This document shows positions 1 through 9,300 of a DNA stretch of 64,000 bases, one piece after another. The stretch is taken from the NCBI GenBank assembly GCA_002375695.1, contig DFMO01000006.1, positions 310,001-374,000 on the forward strand. Direction: 5' to 3'. Under the pieces are notes generated by a model that was given only the letters and a program-made list of their open reading frames with translations, ran no database searches and was not told where the DNA came from. Every line of letters begins with the position of its first letter. The first letter of the stretch is position 1. This DNA is from Flavobacteriaceae bacterium UBA3591. Lineage in GTDB: Bacteria > Bacteroidota > Bacteroidia > Flavobacteriales > Flavobacteriaceae. Both the position numbers and the translations under genes were made by a program.

Positions 1-389
1 ATAGCATTTCCAAAATAGCTCGCATTGGGTTCTACATAGTATTTTAAAGTGTTTTGATCTTTATTTGATGTAATTTGCATATCAATTTCGTACTGAAATG
101 TATAAACATCGGGAAGGTCTTCTAACCCACCGCCAAACAAATTCATTGATTGTTGTGTTGTTCGGGTATTTGTTTCCTTTTTAGATTTATCTTTCTTTTC
201 GCCATCCCCTTTAATTGCATTATCGATGGTTTTATCGGTCGATTTTGAAACTTCGCGATCTGTTTTATTTAAAACAGTTCGCTCTACTGCATTTTCTGCA
301 GTTTTTTTTAGTTTTTTTAAAAATTGAGCTTGCGCAGTAGTTCCTAAAAAAAAGATACTTAGTATTAAAATTAAATGTCGTGTTTTCAT
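1..389 (-). CDS. Secreted protein, N-terminal part only (DUF4412-like)
   Basis: The 5' end of a gene that runs off the left edge; 129 codons are visible. The start ATG is followed by a typical signal peptide (MKTRHLILILSIFFLGTTAQAQ) with likely cleavage after AQA. A lysine- and glutamate-rich, low-complexity linker follows (roughly residues 24-75), then a more ordered segment with a GGGLEDLPD stretch. This layout resembles flavobacterial DUF4412 proteins of the cell envelope, but the domain itself lies outside the window. Family assignment is tentative; that it is exported is well supported. Confidence 0.7.
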   Translation of the reverse strand, partial: MKTRHLILILSIFFLGTTAQAQFLKKLKKTAENAVERTVLNKTDREVSKSTDKTIDNAIKGDGEKKDKSKKETNTRTTQQSMNLFGGGLEDLPDVYTFQYEIDMQITSNKDQNTLKYYVEPNASYFGNA

Positions 390-610
390 GATTTTAAGAT
401 TTATTATTTTCTAATTAAATTATCATTTTAAATCTGCTTACAACCTGTTTTATTTAACAAATAACAACAAATATTTATGCGCTATCTATTTAACAGTTTT
501 TATCATAAACAATGGTAATTATTAAAATTAATTATTATTTAGCCAAAAATATATAAAATTTTATGCAAAATACACAAAATATCTTTTTGCAATAAGTTAA
601 GAAAGCACAC

Positions 611-643
611 AAAAAAACACAGCCAATCTTTTAGCTGTGTTTT
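611..643 (-). terminator. Rho-independent terminator of the aminotransferase gene
   Basis: Perfect 10-bp arms AAAACACAGC and GCTGTGTTTT enclose a 10-nt loop. Read on the minus strand the hairpin is followed by seven T. It lies 40 bp downstream of the aminotransferase stop codon. Confidence 0.75.
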
Positions 644-682
644 GGAGTAACATTGTTTGAAGCGTAACTTCAACACTAAAAA

Positions 683-1876
683 TTAAAGCACCGAAGTAAT
701 TGCCATTTTCATTGCTTCTGCCCTTTGACCTACTTGTTTTTTATCCCACCCAATTTTAATTAATGACGAAATAGTGCGGCTCATGATAGCATCACTTTTA
801 GAAAAATCTGTATTGTTTAAATCTTGCATCTGGCTTTTTACTTCGGCCGGCAGATTACTGAGTGATTTTAAATTGCGCAAATGCTCCCATCCATTAATAT
901 AGTGCCAATTGTTGGTAAACCAATAAAAACAAGCATCTATGCCAGAATTTGATAGCGCTTTATGTACTTTTTGCGCAAGTTCTGCGGTGGGAAGATAAAA
1001 ACTTAAAAACGAATAATTTTCTTCCCCGCCTTCGGGTACGCTTCTAAAAGTTACCTCGTCAATGGTTTGGAGCACCTCTCGTATAATTGTATAATTTTCT
1101 TTTTGTTTTTGAAGGATGTTATCGAGTTTTTCTAATTGCGCCAAACCAACTGCCGCGTTTAATTCAGAAATTCGAAAGTTATATCCCATATAAGGATGAG
1201 ATTCGGCACCGCGATCGCTCCCCACGTGGTCATGACCGTGGTCTTGATAATAGTCTGCGTGCAATGCAAATTTTTCATTATTTGTAAGCACAGCACCACC
1301 CTCACCACAAGTTATAGTTTTTACATAATCGAACGAAAAACACCCTAAATCGCCGTAACTTCCAAGCGGTTTACCTTCGTAGGTACCGCCAATAGCTTGA
1401 CACGCGTCTTCTAAAAGAATTAAGTTATGGGTATCGCAAATTACTTTTAAAGCTTTTAAATTGGCCATTGAGCCGCACATATGTACGGGCATCACGCATT
1501 TAGTTTTGGAGGTAATTGCAGCTTCCACAGCTTGTGGATTTAAGGTTAGCGTATCGTCAATATCTACCAAAATAGGAACAGCTCCAAGCGCCAAAATAGA
1601 TTCAAAACTCGCAACAAATGTAAATGTTGGCATAATTACTTCATCGCCAGCACCAATTCCGGCTGCTGCCAAAGCGACTGTTAAGGCTGCTGTGCCGCTC
1701 GATACTAATTGGCAATGGTCTGCCTTCATTTTTTTTGCAAAAGCGATTTCAAACTCTTTAGCTTTCCAGTGGTTATTACGCATTGAATCGAAGCCATAGC
1801 GCATTAAAACCCCAGTTTCTAAAACATCATTTACTTGTTTGCGCTCTTCAGCGCCAAAAATTTCAAATCCGGGCAT
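683..1876 (-). CDS. DegT/DnrJ/EryC1/StrS-family PLP aminotransferase
   Basis: A 397-residue PLP-dependent sugar aminotransferase-type protein (fold type I). Visible family marks are the phosphate-binding SSGTAAL at 59-65, the pyridine-binding aspartate in LLEDACQA (D157) and the Schiff-base lysine in FSFDYVKTITCGEGG (K186). These enzymes normally transaminate nucleotide-linked keto sugars, but no other sugar-nucleotide gene lies next to it, so the substrate is unknown. It follows the nitroreductase gene by 53 bp on the same strand and may be cotranscribed; a terminator follows it. Length is normal for the family. Confidence 0.9.
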   Translation of the reverse strand: MPGFEIFGAEERKQVNDVLETGVLMRYGFDSMRNNHWKAKEFEIAFAKKMKADHCQLVSSGTAALTVALAAAGIGAGDEVIMPTFTFVASFESILALGAVPILVDIDDTLTLNPQAVEAAITSKTKCVMPVHMCGSMANLKALKVICDTHNLILLEDACQAIGGTYEGKPLGSYGDLGCFSFDYVKTITCGEGGAVLTNNEKFALHADYYQDHGHDHVGSDRGAESHPYMGYNFRISELNAAVGLAQLEKLDNILQKQKENYTIIREVLQTIDEVTFRSVPEGGEENYSFLSFYLPTAELAQKVHKALSNSGIDACFYWFTNNWHYINGWEHLRNLKSLSNLPAEVKSQMQDLNNTDFSKSDAIMSRTISSLIKIGWDKKQVGQRAEAMKMAITSVL

Positions 1877-1929
1877 TATGGTTAAATTTTATAATTATTG
1901 GTTTATTAGTGCTAAAAGCGCAGTAAGAT

Positions 1930-2568
1930 TTATTCTAAATTTATTACAAGTTCATCGACTCCTCTTCGTACTTTTTTCAGCGTTACAAAGAAATCGTCTT
2001 TATCACGATACCCTACCGGAAGCACTAAGACCGATTCTAATCCTTTTTTATCTAACCCCAAAAGGGTGTCGTATTTTTTTGATTCAAACCCCTCCATAGG
2101 GCACGAATCAATCTTCTCCATAGCGCAAACGGTGAGTAAGGCGCCTAAGGTTAAATAGAGTTGATTAATCATCCAGGTTTTAATTTCTTCACTATTTTTT
2201 TTGGTGAAAGAGTCTATTAAATCTCGTTCAAAAGGATCTAATATTTTCCGTGGTGTTTTGCGTAAGCCTTCAACTCTTTTAAAGTGATCGACGATAAATT
2301 TTTCATCAATACTTTTTTCAATACACAAAATTAAAACGTGCGAGGCATCGCGAACTTGAGGTTGATGATACGTTAAGGGCACCAATTGCTCCTTAATTTT
2401 GGCATTGCTTACAACCACCATCTTTAAAGGCTGAAGACCAAAAGAAGTTGCGGTTAAATTGAAAGTTTCTTTTAAAATATTAAGCTTTTCGTTTGAAAGT
2501 ACTTTGGATGGGTCAAACTTTTTAGTAGCGTAACGCCATTGTAATTTTTCAATAGTATTTGAAGACAT
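1930..2568 (-). CDS. NAD(P)H-dependent oxidoreductase, nitroreductase family
   Basis: A 212-residue flavoprotein of the NfsB/DrgA type. The N-terminal WRYATKKFDP (residues 11-20) is the FMN-contacting RRSxRxF-like element, and the SCPMEGF block near residue 157 is characteristic of this subfamily. Members reduce nitro-aromatics, quinones or enones with FMN; the physiological substrate here is unknown. The start ATG lies about 30 nt downstream of a TATTTTTG promoter element, and the gene precedes the aminotransferase on the same strand. Confidence 0.88.
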   Translation of the reverse strand: MSSNTIEKLQWRYATKKFDPSKVLSNEKLNILKETFNLTATSFGLQPLKMVVVSNAKIKEQLVPLTYHQPQVRDASHVLILCIEKSIDEKFIVDHFKRVEGLRKTPRKILDPFERDLIDSFTKKNSEEIKTWMINQLYLTLGALLTVCAMEKIDSCPMEGFESKKYDTLLGLDKKGLESVLVLPVGYRDKDDFFVTLKKVRRGVDELVINLE

Positions 2569-2593
2569 TTATAAAATTGAATTTTATTAATTA

Positions 2594-2601
2594 CAAAAAT
2601 A
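2594..2601 (-). promoter_or_regulatory. Bacteroidota -7 element of the nitroreductase gene
   Basis: On the minus strand the sequence reads TATTTTTG, an exact match to TAnnTTTG, 26-33 nt before the start codon. No clear TTTG -33 box is seen. Confidence 0.55.
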
Positions 2602-2895
2602 GCGATTATTATTATCAATAACTTTAGCATCTACTAACCCTTTCAAATTATAGAAATGAAACATTTTTTACCAAAAAACAACTTAATCATCTTTAATTTA
2701 AATCTGCACATCTACTAAAAAGCACTGTTTTTTACTGGTTTTCAACAGGTAAGCTAAAAAATCAAAAATGATTGTAAATATTATTGAATTGTAATTCACG
2801 AATATTCGCAAAGATCAATTTTAAATAGGGTAAAAAAAATTACTATTTCCGATTAAAAACTTTAAAAAAGGCATAGGATATTTAAAAAAGCTTTT

Positions 2896-2903
2896 TATAT
2901 TTG
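2896..2903 (+). promoter_or_regulatory. Bacteroidota -7 element of tRNA-Ser
   Basis: TATATTTG matches TAnnTTTG and lies 38 nt upstream of the mature tRNA 5' end, leaving room for a short leader removed by RNase P. Confidence 0.6.
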
Positions 2904-2941
2904 CACCCGCATTAGGGCATATAGCCTTATGAGGCACTCAA

Positions 2942-3026
2942 GGAGAAATGGCAGAGTGGTCGAATGCGGCAGTCTTGAAAACTGTTGAGGGTCACACCTC
3001 CGGGGGTTCGAATCCCTCTTTCTCCG
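2942..3026 (+). tRNA. tRNA-Ser, anticodon UGA
   Basis: An 85-nt class II tRNA. The acceptor stem pairs GGAGAAA with TTTCTCC and G is the discriminator base. The anticodon loop reads CTTGAAA (anticodon TGA). A long variable arm (GAGGGTCACACCTC) precedes the T arm GGGGGTTCGAATCCC. The CCA end is not encoded. The gene stands alone, with its own promoter and terminator. Confidence 0.97.
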
Positions 3027-3030
3027 CTAA

Positions 3031-3062
3031 AAAAAACCCACGATTTTTGTCGTGGGTTTTTT
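3031..3062 (+). terminator. Rho-independent terminator after tRNA-Ser
   Basis: Arms ACCCACGA (3036-3043) and TCGTGGGT (3050-3057) enclose a 6-nt loop and are followed by a T run. It begins 5 nt after the tRNA. Confidence 0.85.
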
Positions 3063-3392
3063 GTTTTAATGAGGTTTACATTGTGTTGTAAAAATAAAAA
3101 TTTGACCCTTTTATCTCTTTAAAGTAAATTTCACTATACAACTTTCTTAGACTGTTATTTTGTAAATATTTAGCGCGCTGCTGTTCCTATACGGTAGCTT
3201 TTTTCTGAATTTGAGATTATTGGTTATTAATTATAAAACCGATTCTAACAAGGTGGTTTTCAAAGGCCAAAAAAAACTCATAGTTTAATTATTTTACCAG
3301 TATAATACCTTTGTTGTGTAATCGACTTCGGTAATATTTTTTTAAAATTCGTTTTATGTTAATCTACCTTTTAGTTTAAAAACGATAAATAA
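3063..3392. other. Intergenic region with no recognised feature
   Basis: 330 AT-rich bases between the tRNA terminator and the 3' end of the efflux operon. I see no gene, strong hairpin or clear promoter in it. Confidence 0.5.
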
Positions 3393-5126
3393 TTAATTTA
3401 TCTCATCGGTAACTTCCCCGCATTTTAGCATAGAAGCTCCAAAGTATGGGTTTAAGATCTCTTCTTCTGTACTTAACCAAAACGCTCCTGCATTGTTATT
3501 AACCATTGGACAGTAATCCACATATACTTTTTGGTTTATTCCGAAGGTTTTTAACGCATTTATTAAATGTTCCGAAAGGTGCACAAAATGCTCGCGTTGT
3601 ATTTTAATATCTGAAGATTTTGAGATTGCACTTGCAGATTTTTTAAGTTCCTTTTCTAAATGCATCCATTGATGGTGTGCAGACTCCTCTTTTAACAGTT
3701 TCATATCAACATTATTGATGCTTTTGAGTAGAGCACCGGTAGCGATTTTGGGTGTTTCTGCGTTGTCATTAACCAAGGCTTTTTCTATAGTCATATAATC
3801 GTCAAACACTACTTTCAGTTGGGTTTGAAATTTTGCTGGCACTTCTAGCCTTTCAACCTGTGTCAGGTGATTTGTTGCATCCACTTCTACACTGTTATCA
3901 GTATTCATCATGCTTTTTTTACCTTGCAATTGGGCTGCTGCATCTACTGTAAAAGTGCCATTGGCAACCACTTCTTCGCCATTAGTAAGTCCATCAACAA
4001 TGGTATAAGTTTCGCCGTTCTTTGCGCCCAAAGTTACCTCGCGCATTTCAAAAACAGGTTTGTTAGGATTGGTTTTTACATATACCAAGGATCGGCTTCC
4101 CGTCCAAAGTACAGCAGATGCTGGCACAATTATCTGTGACGTACTATCATTATTTTTTGAAATATTAACGTTAGAAGTTACAAACATGCCAGGTTTTAAA
4201 ATACCATCTTTATTGTTTAAAGTTGCCCGTACTGAAACCGTCCTGGATTGTGTATTTAAAGTTGGATCTATAAACGAAATGGTTGCTTCAAAATCTTTAT
4301 TGGGATAGGCATTGGTGGTTACAGTTATTTTTTGGCCTTCCTTTAATTGTGAAATTTGGTTTTCATAAGCATCAAACATTGCCCAAACTGTACCCAAATT
4401 GCTAACTTTTACAATTGGTTGCCCTTGCTTAACGTAGTCGCCTTCTTCGGCCATTTTTTCAGAAACCGTTCCCGAAACCGTAGCGTAAATCGGGAAGTTT
4501 TCACGCACTTTACCAGAACTTTCAATTTGATTGATTTGATTATCTGAAAGTTTCCACAATTTTAATTTATTACGAACTGCTTTATATAATCCGGGCTGAG
4601 ATTCTTTCATAGTAGCAGCCGTTAATAATTCCTGTTGTGCTGCAACAAGTGCTGGCGCGTAAATGGTAGCCAATAACTGACCTCTACGAACTTCTTCACC
4701 TGTGAAGTTAACATTCAGCTTTTCTATTCTTCCTTCAAAATAACTGGCTTGTACGGCATTTGCTTCTTCGTTCGGCATAATTTTACCCGAAAGCGACATT
4801 GTATTTCCCTCTGTTTCCGAAGTATTTCCTACAATAACAGTTTGAATATTTGCCAAAGCCATGGCATTTTCAGACATCTTAATTTCGTTTAACGTTAGAC
4901 CTTCCGCGCCGGACTCTGCGGGGATTAAGTCCATCCCGCAAATAGGACAATCTCCCGGTTCGGGTTGCATAATTTGGGGATGCATTGAGCAAGTCCACAT
5001 TTGGGGTTCTGCTTCTGTAGTTTCTAAATGGTCATTAGTCCCCTCCTCATTTAAATTGCCAAAAACCAAGTAGCCCAGGAGAAGCCCAAAAGCCAATATT
5101 GCGATATAAATTATATATTTTTTCAT
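3393..5126 (-). CDS. cusB: CusB-like periplasmic adaptor with heavy-metal-binding and DUF3347 domains
   Basis: The 577-residue membrane-fusion subunit of a copper/silver-type RND efflux pump. In order: an N-terminal membrane anchor (about 4-23); a heavy-metal-binding domain with WTCSMHP and CPICGMDL (C46, M48, H49, C60, C63, M65); barrel-sandwich and alpha-hairpin segments (VPASAVLW marks the beta-barrel part near 340); and a C-terminal DUF3347-type domain from about 430 with YVDYCPMVNN. The adaptor would bridge the CusA pump and the outer-membrane channel and pass on periplasmic Cu(I) or Ag(I). It is last in the operon, 23 bp after the interrupted TolC gene. The metal preference is inferred from the domains. 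Confidence 0.9.
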   Translation of the reverse strand: MKKYIIYIAILAFGLLLGYLVFGNLNEEGTNDHLETTEAEPQMWTCSMHPQIMQPEPGDCPICGMDLIPAESGAEGLTLNEIKMSENAMALANIQTVIVGNTSETEGNTMSLSGKIMPNEEANAVQASYFEGRIEKLNVNFTGEEVRRGQLLATIYAPALVAAQQELLTAATMKESQPGLYKAVRNKLKLWKLSDNQINQIESSGKVRENFPIYATVSGTVSEKMAEEGDYVKQGQPIVKVSNLGTVWAMFDAYENQISQLKEGQKITVTTNAYPNKDFEATISFIDPTLNTQSRTVSVRATLNNKDGILKPGMFVTSNVNISKNNDSTSQIIVPASAVLWTGSRSLVYVKTNPNKPVFEMREVTLGAKNGETYTIVDGLTNGEEVVANGTFTVDAAAQLQGKKSMMNTDNSVEVDATNHLTQVERLEVPAKFQTQLKVVFDDYMTIEKALVNDNAETPKIATGALLKSINNVDMKLLKEESAHHQWMHLEKELKKSASAISKSSDIKIQREHFVHLSEHLINALKTFGINQKVYVDYCPMVNNNAGAFWLSTEEEILNPYFGASMLKCGEVTDEIN

Positions 5127-5149
5127 TATAATATTATTTAAAAATTTTT

Positions 5150-6391
5150 TTATTCCGTTGCTGTATAATAGTCAATTATGCTCTTTTGAATATAATAAGA
5201 GCTTATAGCCTCTATCCGATTAATTTGAAATTTCAACTGCAATTCCTGCACATCCAAAACTTCATTAAAATTGATAGTGCCCGTTTCATAATTTTTTAAC
5301 AAGATTTCATTTGCAAGTTGCGCCTGCTTTAAGTTTTTATCTTGCGTCTCCAATCTTATACGCGCCGCATTTCTACTTTTAATTGCTTTTTGCAACTGCG
5401 TCATTAAGTCATTTTCCGATGCTTGTTTCTCAATTTCGAGCTCTTCAAATTTTAATTTGTTTTGCCTAGCGACAGATTTATATTTTTTATTGAATATAGG
5501 GATTTAGAGCGTTGCCATTGGCATAAGCATATTGGGTGCCTCGTTTAAAAGCATATACTGCACTCCTATTCCAAAATCTGGCGCACTTTCTTTTTTGTTG
5601 AGAATATCGGCTTGCGAAACCACCGTGTGCATTTTGTTGTATTTTGTTAATTCGGGGTGTAGTTTAAGTTTGCTGAAATCTATTTCAGTTTCTTGCTCTG
5701 GAATTGTCAAGCTATCGCGGATTGAAATATCAGTGACTTCCTCGCGGTTCATTATTTTATTAATAGCGGTGAGTGCTGCCGAATAGTCCTGCTGGAGCCT
5801 TAATTTTTGTTCGATTAGATCATTCTGCCGCATCTGCAGTCTTAGTACCGACACTGCTGAGGCCTGCCCCACCTCAACCGAGGTAAGTGCCAAGCGCTCA
5901 TAAACCTGCAAAAGCTGAATGTTGGAGTCTAAAACTTGCTGCTTTCTAGCTATTTCATATAAACGAAAATACGATTGCGACACGGCCATTGCAATTTTTC
6001 TTTTGGCTATATCTATTTCCACAAAATCTGCATCGGCCATTGCTGAAGCCAAGCTCCTACGTGCAGAAATAGTTCCAAACCAAGGCAACATTTGCATGAC
6101 CGAAAACTCACCCTGCTGCATCATTGGCATTTCGGTGCTACTAAGCGTGTATCCTCCCGATAATTGGGTATTTGGTAACGAGTTGGTCTCTATCACCTTT
6201 TCAGTAGCAATTGCGTGTTGCTTTATCACGGCTTGAATGTTGGGATTGTTTTTTATTGCTTCGTCAATAATGGTTTCCAACTGTTGGCCTTGTATGGTCC
6301 AACTCAAGAATAATAGCGAAAAAAGCAACGTATTTACTATCCAAAATTTTGGTATTTTCGAAAAAAATGTTGTTTTAAATTTTGAAATCAT
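5150..6391 (-). pseudogene. TolC-family outer-membrane efflux gene interrupted by an in-frame stop
   Basis: The outer-membrane channel gene of the efflux operon. The 5' part (295 codons, 6391 to 5504) has a signal peptide ending near GQQ and TolC-type helices. It stops at TAA (5504-5506), but the same frame continues without another stop to 5150. Immediately after the TAA it reads IPIFNKKYKSVARQNKLKF, a motif that opens the second helical repeat of TolC proteins. Read through, the product would be 413 residues, normal for the family. The stop is therefore a single nonsense codon, not a frameshift; a C-to-A change in a Ser codon (TCA) would explain it. The start is 2 bp after cusA. It could also be a sequencing error. 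Without the second half no channel should form. Confidence 0.85.
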
Positions 6392-6393
6392 TT

Positions 6394-9300
6394 TTAGCTT
6401 GCTTTAAGGGTTTTTAATTTGTTTTTCAATTTCACCTCTCTTCTCCAACTGAATAAAACCGGAACTACAAAAAGAGTGATAAGCGCAATTAACATTCCGC
6501 CAAAACTAGGAATAGCCATAGGTATCATAATATCGCTTCCTCGTCCTGTAGATGTTAAAATAGGCAGTAAAGCCAAAATAGTGGTCGCCGTCGTCATTAA
6601 ACACGGTCTAATTCTTTTCATTCCAGCTTCTACAACAGAGGCACGAATCTCTTTTACATTATTAGGATTATTTTTATTAAATGTTTGGGTGAGATAAGTT
6701 GCCATAACTACGCCATCATCGGTAGCAATGCCGAAGAGTGCAATAAACCCAACCCAAACGGCCACACTCAAATTAATAGGGTGCATTTGGAATAGGTCTC
6801 GTAAATTTTCTCCGAAAAAATTAAAGTTTAAAAACCAATCTTGCCCGTAAAACCAAATCATAAGAAATCCGCCAGAAAAAGCTACGGCAACACCCGTAAA
6901 TACCATTAACGAAGTAAAGACCGAGCGGAATTGGAAATAAAGAATCAAAAAGATAATTAACAATACCAACGGTATAATAATGGCCAAAGTTTTCTCTGCC
7001 CGCAATTGGTTTTCATAGGTTCCTGTAAACTGGAAATTTATACCTTTAGGAACAGTGAGTTCACCGCTTTCAATTTTTTGATTAATTAATGCTTGCGCAT
7101 TTTCTACCACATCAACTTCAGCAAAACCAGTAGTTTTATCGAAAAGTACATAACCCACTAAAAAAGTGTCTTCACTTTTAATAACCTGTGGCCCTTGTTC
7201 ATATTTTATTTCTACCAACTCACTTAATGGCACAGGATTACCCTTGTTTACCGGCACATAAATATTTTTTAAATCTTCTGGATCTGCACGCAATTCTCGT
7301 GGATATCGCACCCGTACTCCATAACGCTCACGACCTTCTACAGTTTGAGTAATTTGCATTCCTCCTACAGCAACTTGTAGAATTTGCTGTACATCTTCAA
7401 TAGTTATACCGTAACGCGCAAGTCGGTCTCTTTTAATATCTATTAATAAGTACGGTTTACCTACAATACGATCTGCAAAAACAGCTTCCGTTTTAACCCC
7501 TTCAGCATCTTTAAGAATAGATTCTAATTTCATCCCGAAAGATTCTATCTCACGCAAGTCTTGCCCCTTTATTTTAATACCCATTGGAGCACGCATCCCA
7601 GTTTGCAACATTACCAAACGAGTTTCAATAGGCTGTAATTTGGGAGCAGAAGTAATGCCCGGCAACTTGGTTACACGAACAATTTCATTCCAAATATCAT
7701 CTGGTGAACTAATTGTTGGTCGCCAATTTCGATAAAATTCACCACTCTCGTCTTCTATCAAATCCTTTGCTGACACATCAATCGCAGTTGAGATGTCAAT
7801 TCCTGCCTCTCGTGCGTTCTCGACTGCGCTTGAACTCACGTTTTTATTTGGATTTTCTACAAGTCTCCCATCTTTAAGCTTGTAAAATCCATCCTCGTTC
7901 ACTTTAAACCTTTGTCGCTTTCCGTCTTTATTTAGTGCGTATTCGGGTTTATAAAAAATAATGTTTTCATACATAGATAGGGGTGCTGGATCCAAAGCAG
8001 ATTCGGTTCTTCCGGCTTTCCCTACAACTGTTTCAATCTCTGGAATACTTGCTACTGCCATATCTAATTGCTGCAAGACACGTTTATTTTCTTCTACTCC
8101 TGCATGAGGCATGGAAGTTGGCATGAGCAAAAATGAACCTTCATTTAAAGAAGGCATAAACTCTTTACCGGTATTTTGCATAATCAATACTCCAAAAACA
8201 ACAATTAATGTTGGTGTAACTAGGAATAAAATTTTATTGCGAAGTGCCCAGTTAAGAATCTGCGAGTAGTAATGATGAAATACCCAAAATACGGCTAACA
8301 ATCCAAAGCAAATAAAGCCTACAAATAACAAGTTCCAAAATACACTTTTATCTACTCCAAGTGGTCTCCAAAATTCTGCCAACAAAAAAACTACCGCTAA
8401 AGCGGAAATAGCGATGTTAATAAAATTAGCGCGATTATTTGAGAGGATTAATTTATTAGAAAGTTTGGAAGCAAATTTTTCATCCTTTAATAAACCTGTT
8501 ACTCCAAAAGCAATTAAAAGAAGTGCTAACCAGTATCCGAAAATTATGGCTGTAATTCCTATAAAAATTATCAGGATATTTAAGAGGTTGCCCGTAGTTT
8601 TTCTGAAGCGTTTTTTTTGAAAGAGATAAGCTGCAAAAGGGGGGATTAGAAATAACGCCACTATAAATGCTGCTACCAAAGCCATTGTTTTGGTAAAGGC
8701 TAAAGGTCTAAACAATTTCCCTTCGGCGCCAATCATGGTAAACACAGGGATAAAGCTAATTATTGTGGTTGCTACAGCTGTAAGAATAGCACCAGACACC
8801 TCAGAACTTGCATTGTATACAACTGTATTAATGGGCAGTTTCACACCCGTTTTAGTGTAACTTTCACGGTCTTCATCGAGATGTCTAATAATATTTTCGG
8901 TGAGGATAATTCCAATATCGACCATGGTACCAATTGCTATCGCAATACCAGATAACGCAACAATATTGGCATCTACATTAAAAAACCTCATTGCAATAAA
9001 CACCATTAGTACTGCGACAGGTAAAAGTCCCGAAATAAGTACCGAGGCTCGTAGATTAAAAACCATGACAATAATTACAAAAATAGTAATCAGTATTTCT
9101 AAGCTTAATGCTTCGTCAAGGGTGTTTAACGTTTCCTGGATTAAAATAGAGCGGTCGTAAAATGGCACAACCGTAAGTTGCGAGGTTGTACCGTCTGAAA
9201 GTTGCTTAGAGGGCAAACCAGCACTTAGTTCTACTAATTTTTCTTTTACATTGTTAATAACCTCCATTGGGTTTGCTCCGTATCGTGCAGTTATTACACC

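Larger units (their letters stand above)
2569..2941. other. Intergenic region between nitroreductase and tRNA-Ser
   Basis: 373 AT-rich bases without a credible gene. It holds the leftward promoter of the nitroreductase gene and the rightward promoter of tRNA-Ser, listed separately. Nothing else stands out. Confidence 0.6.

Noticed and set aside
3063..3392. A gene or small RNA in the gap beside tRNA-Ser
   Set aside because: No frame with coding character, no strong hairpin and no clear promoter were seen.
5150..5404. A separate 84-residue gene downstream of the broken TolC gene
   Set aside because: It is in the same frame as the upstream part and continues its TolC sequence, so it is the 3' part of the interrupted gene.
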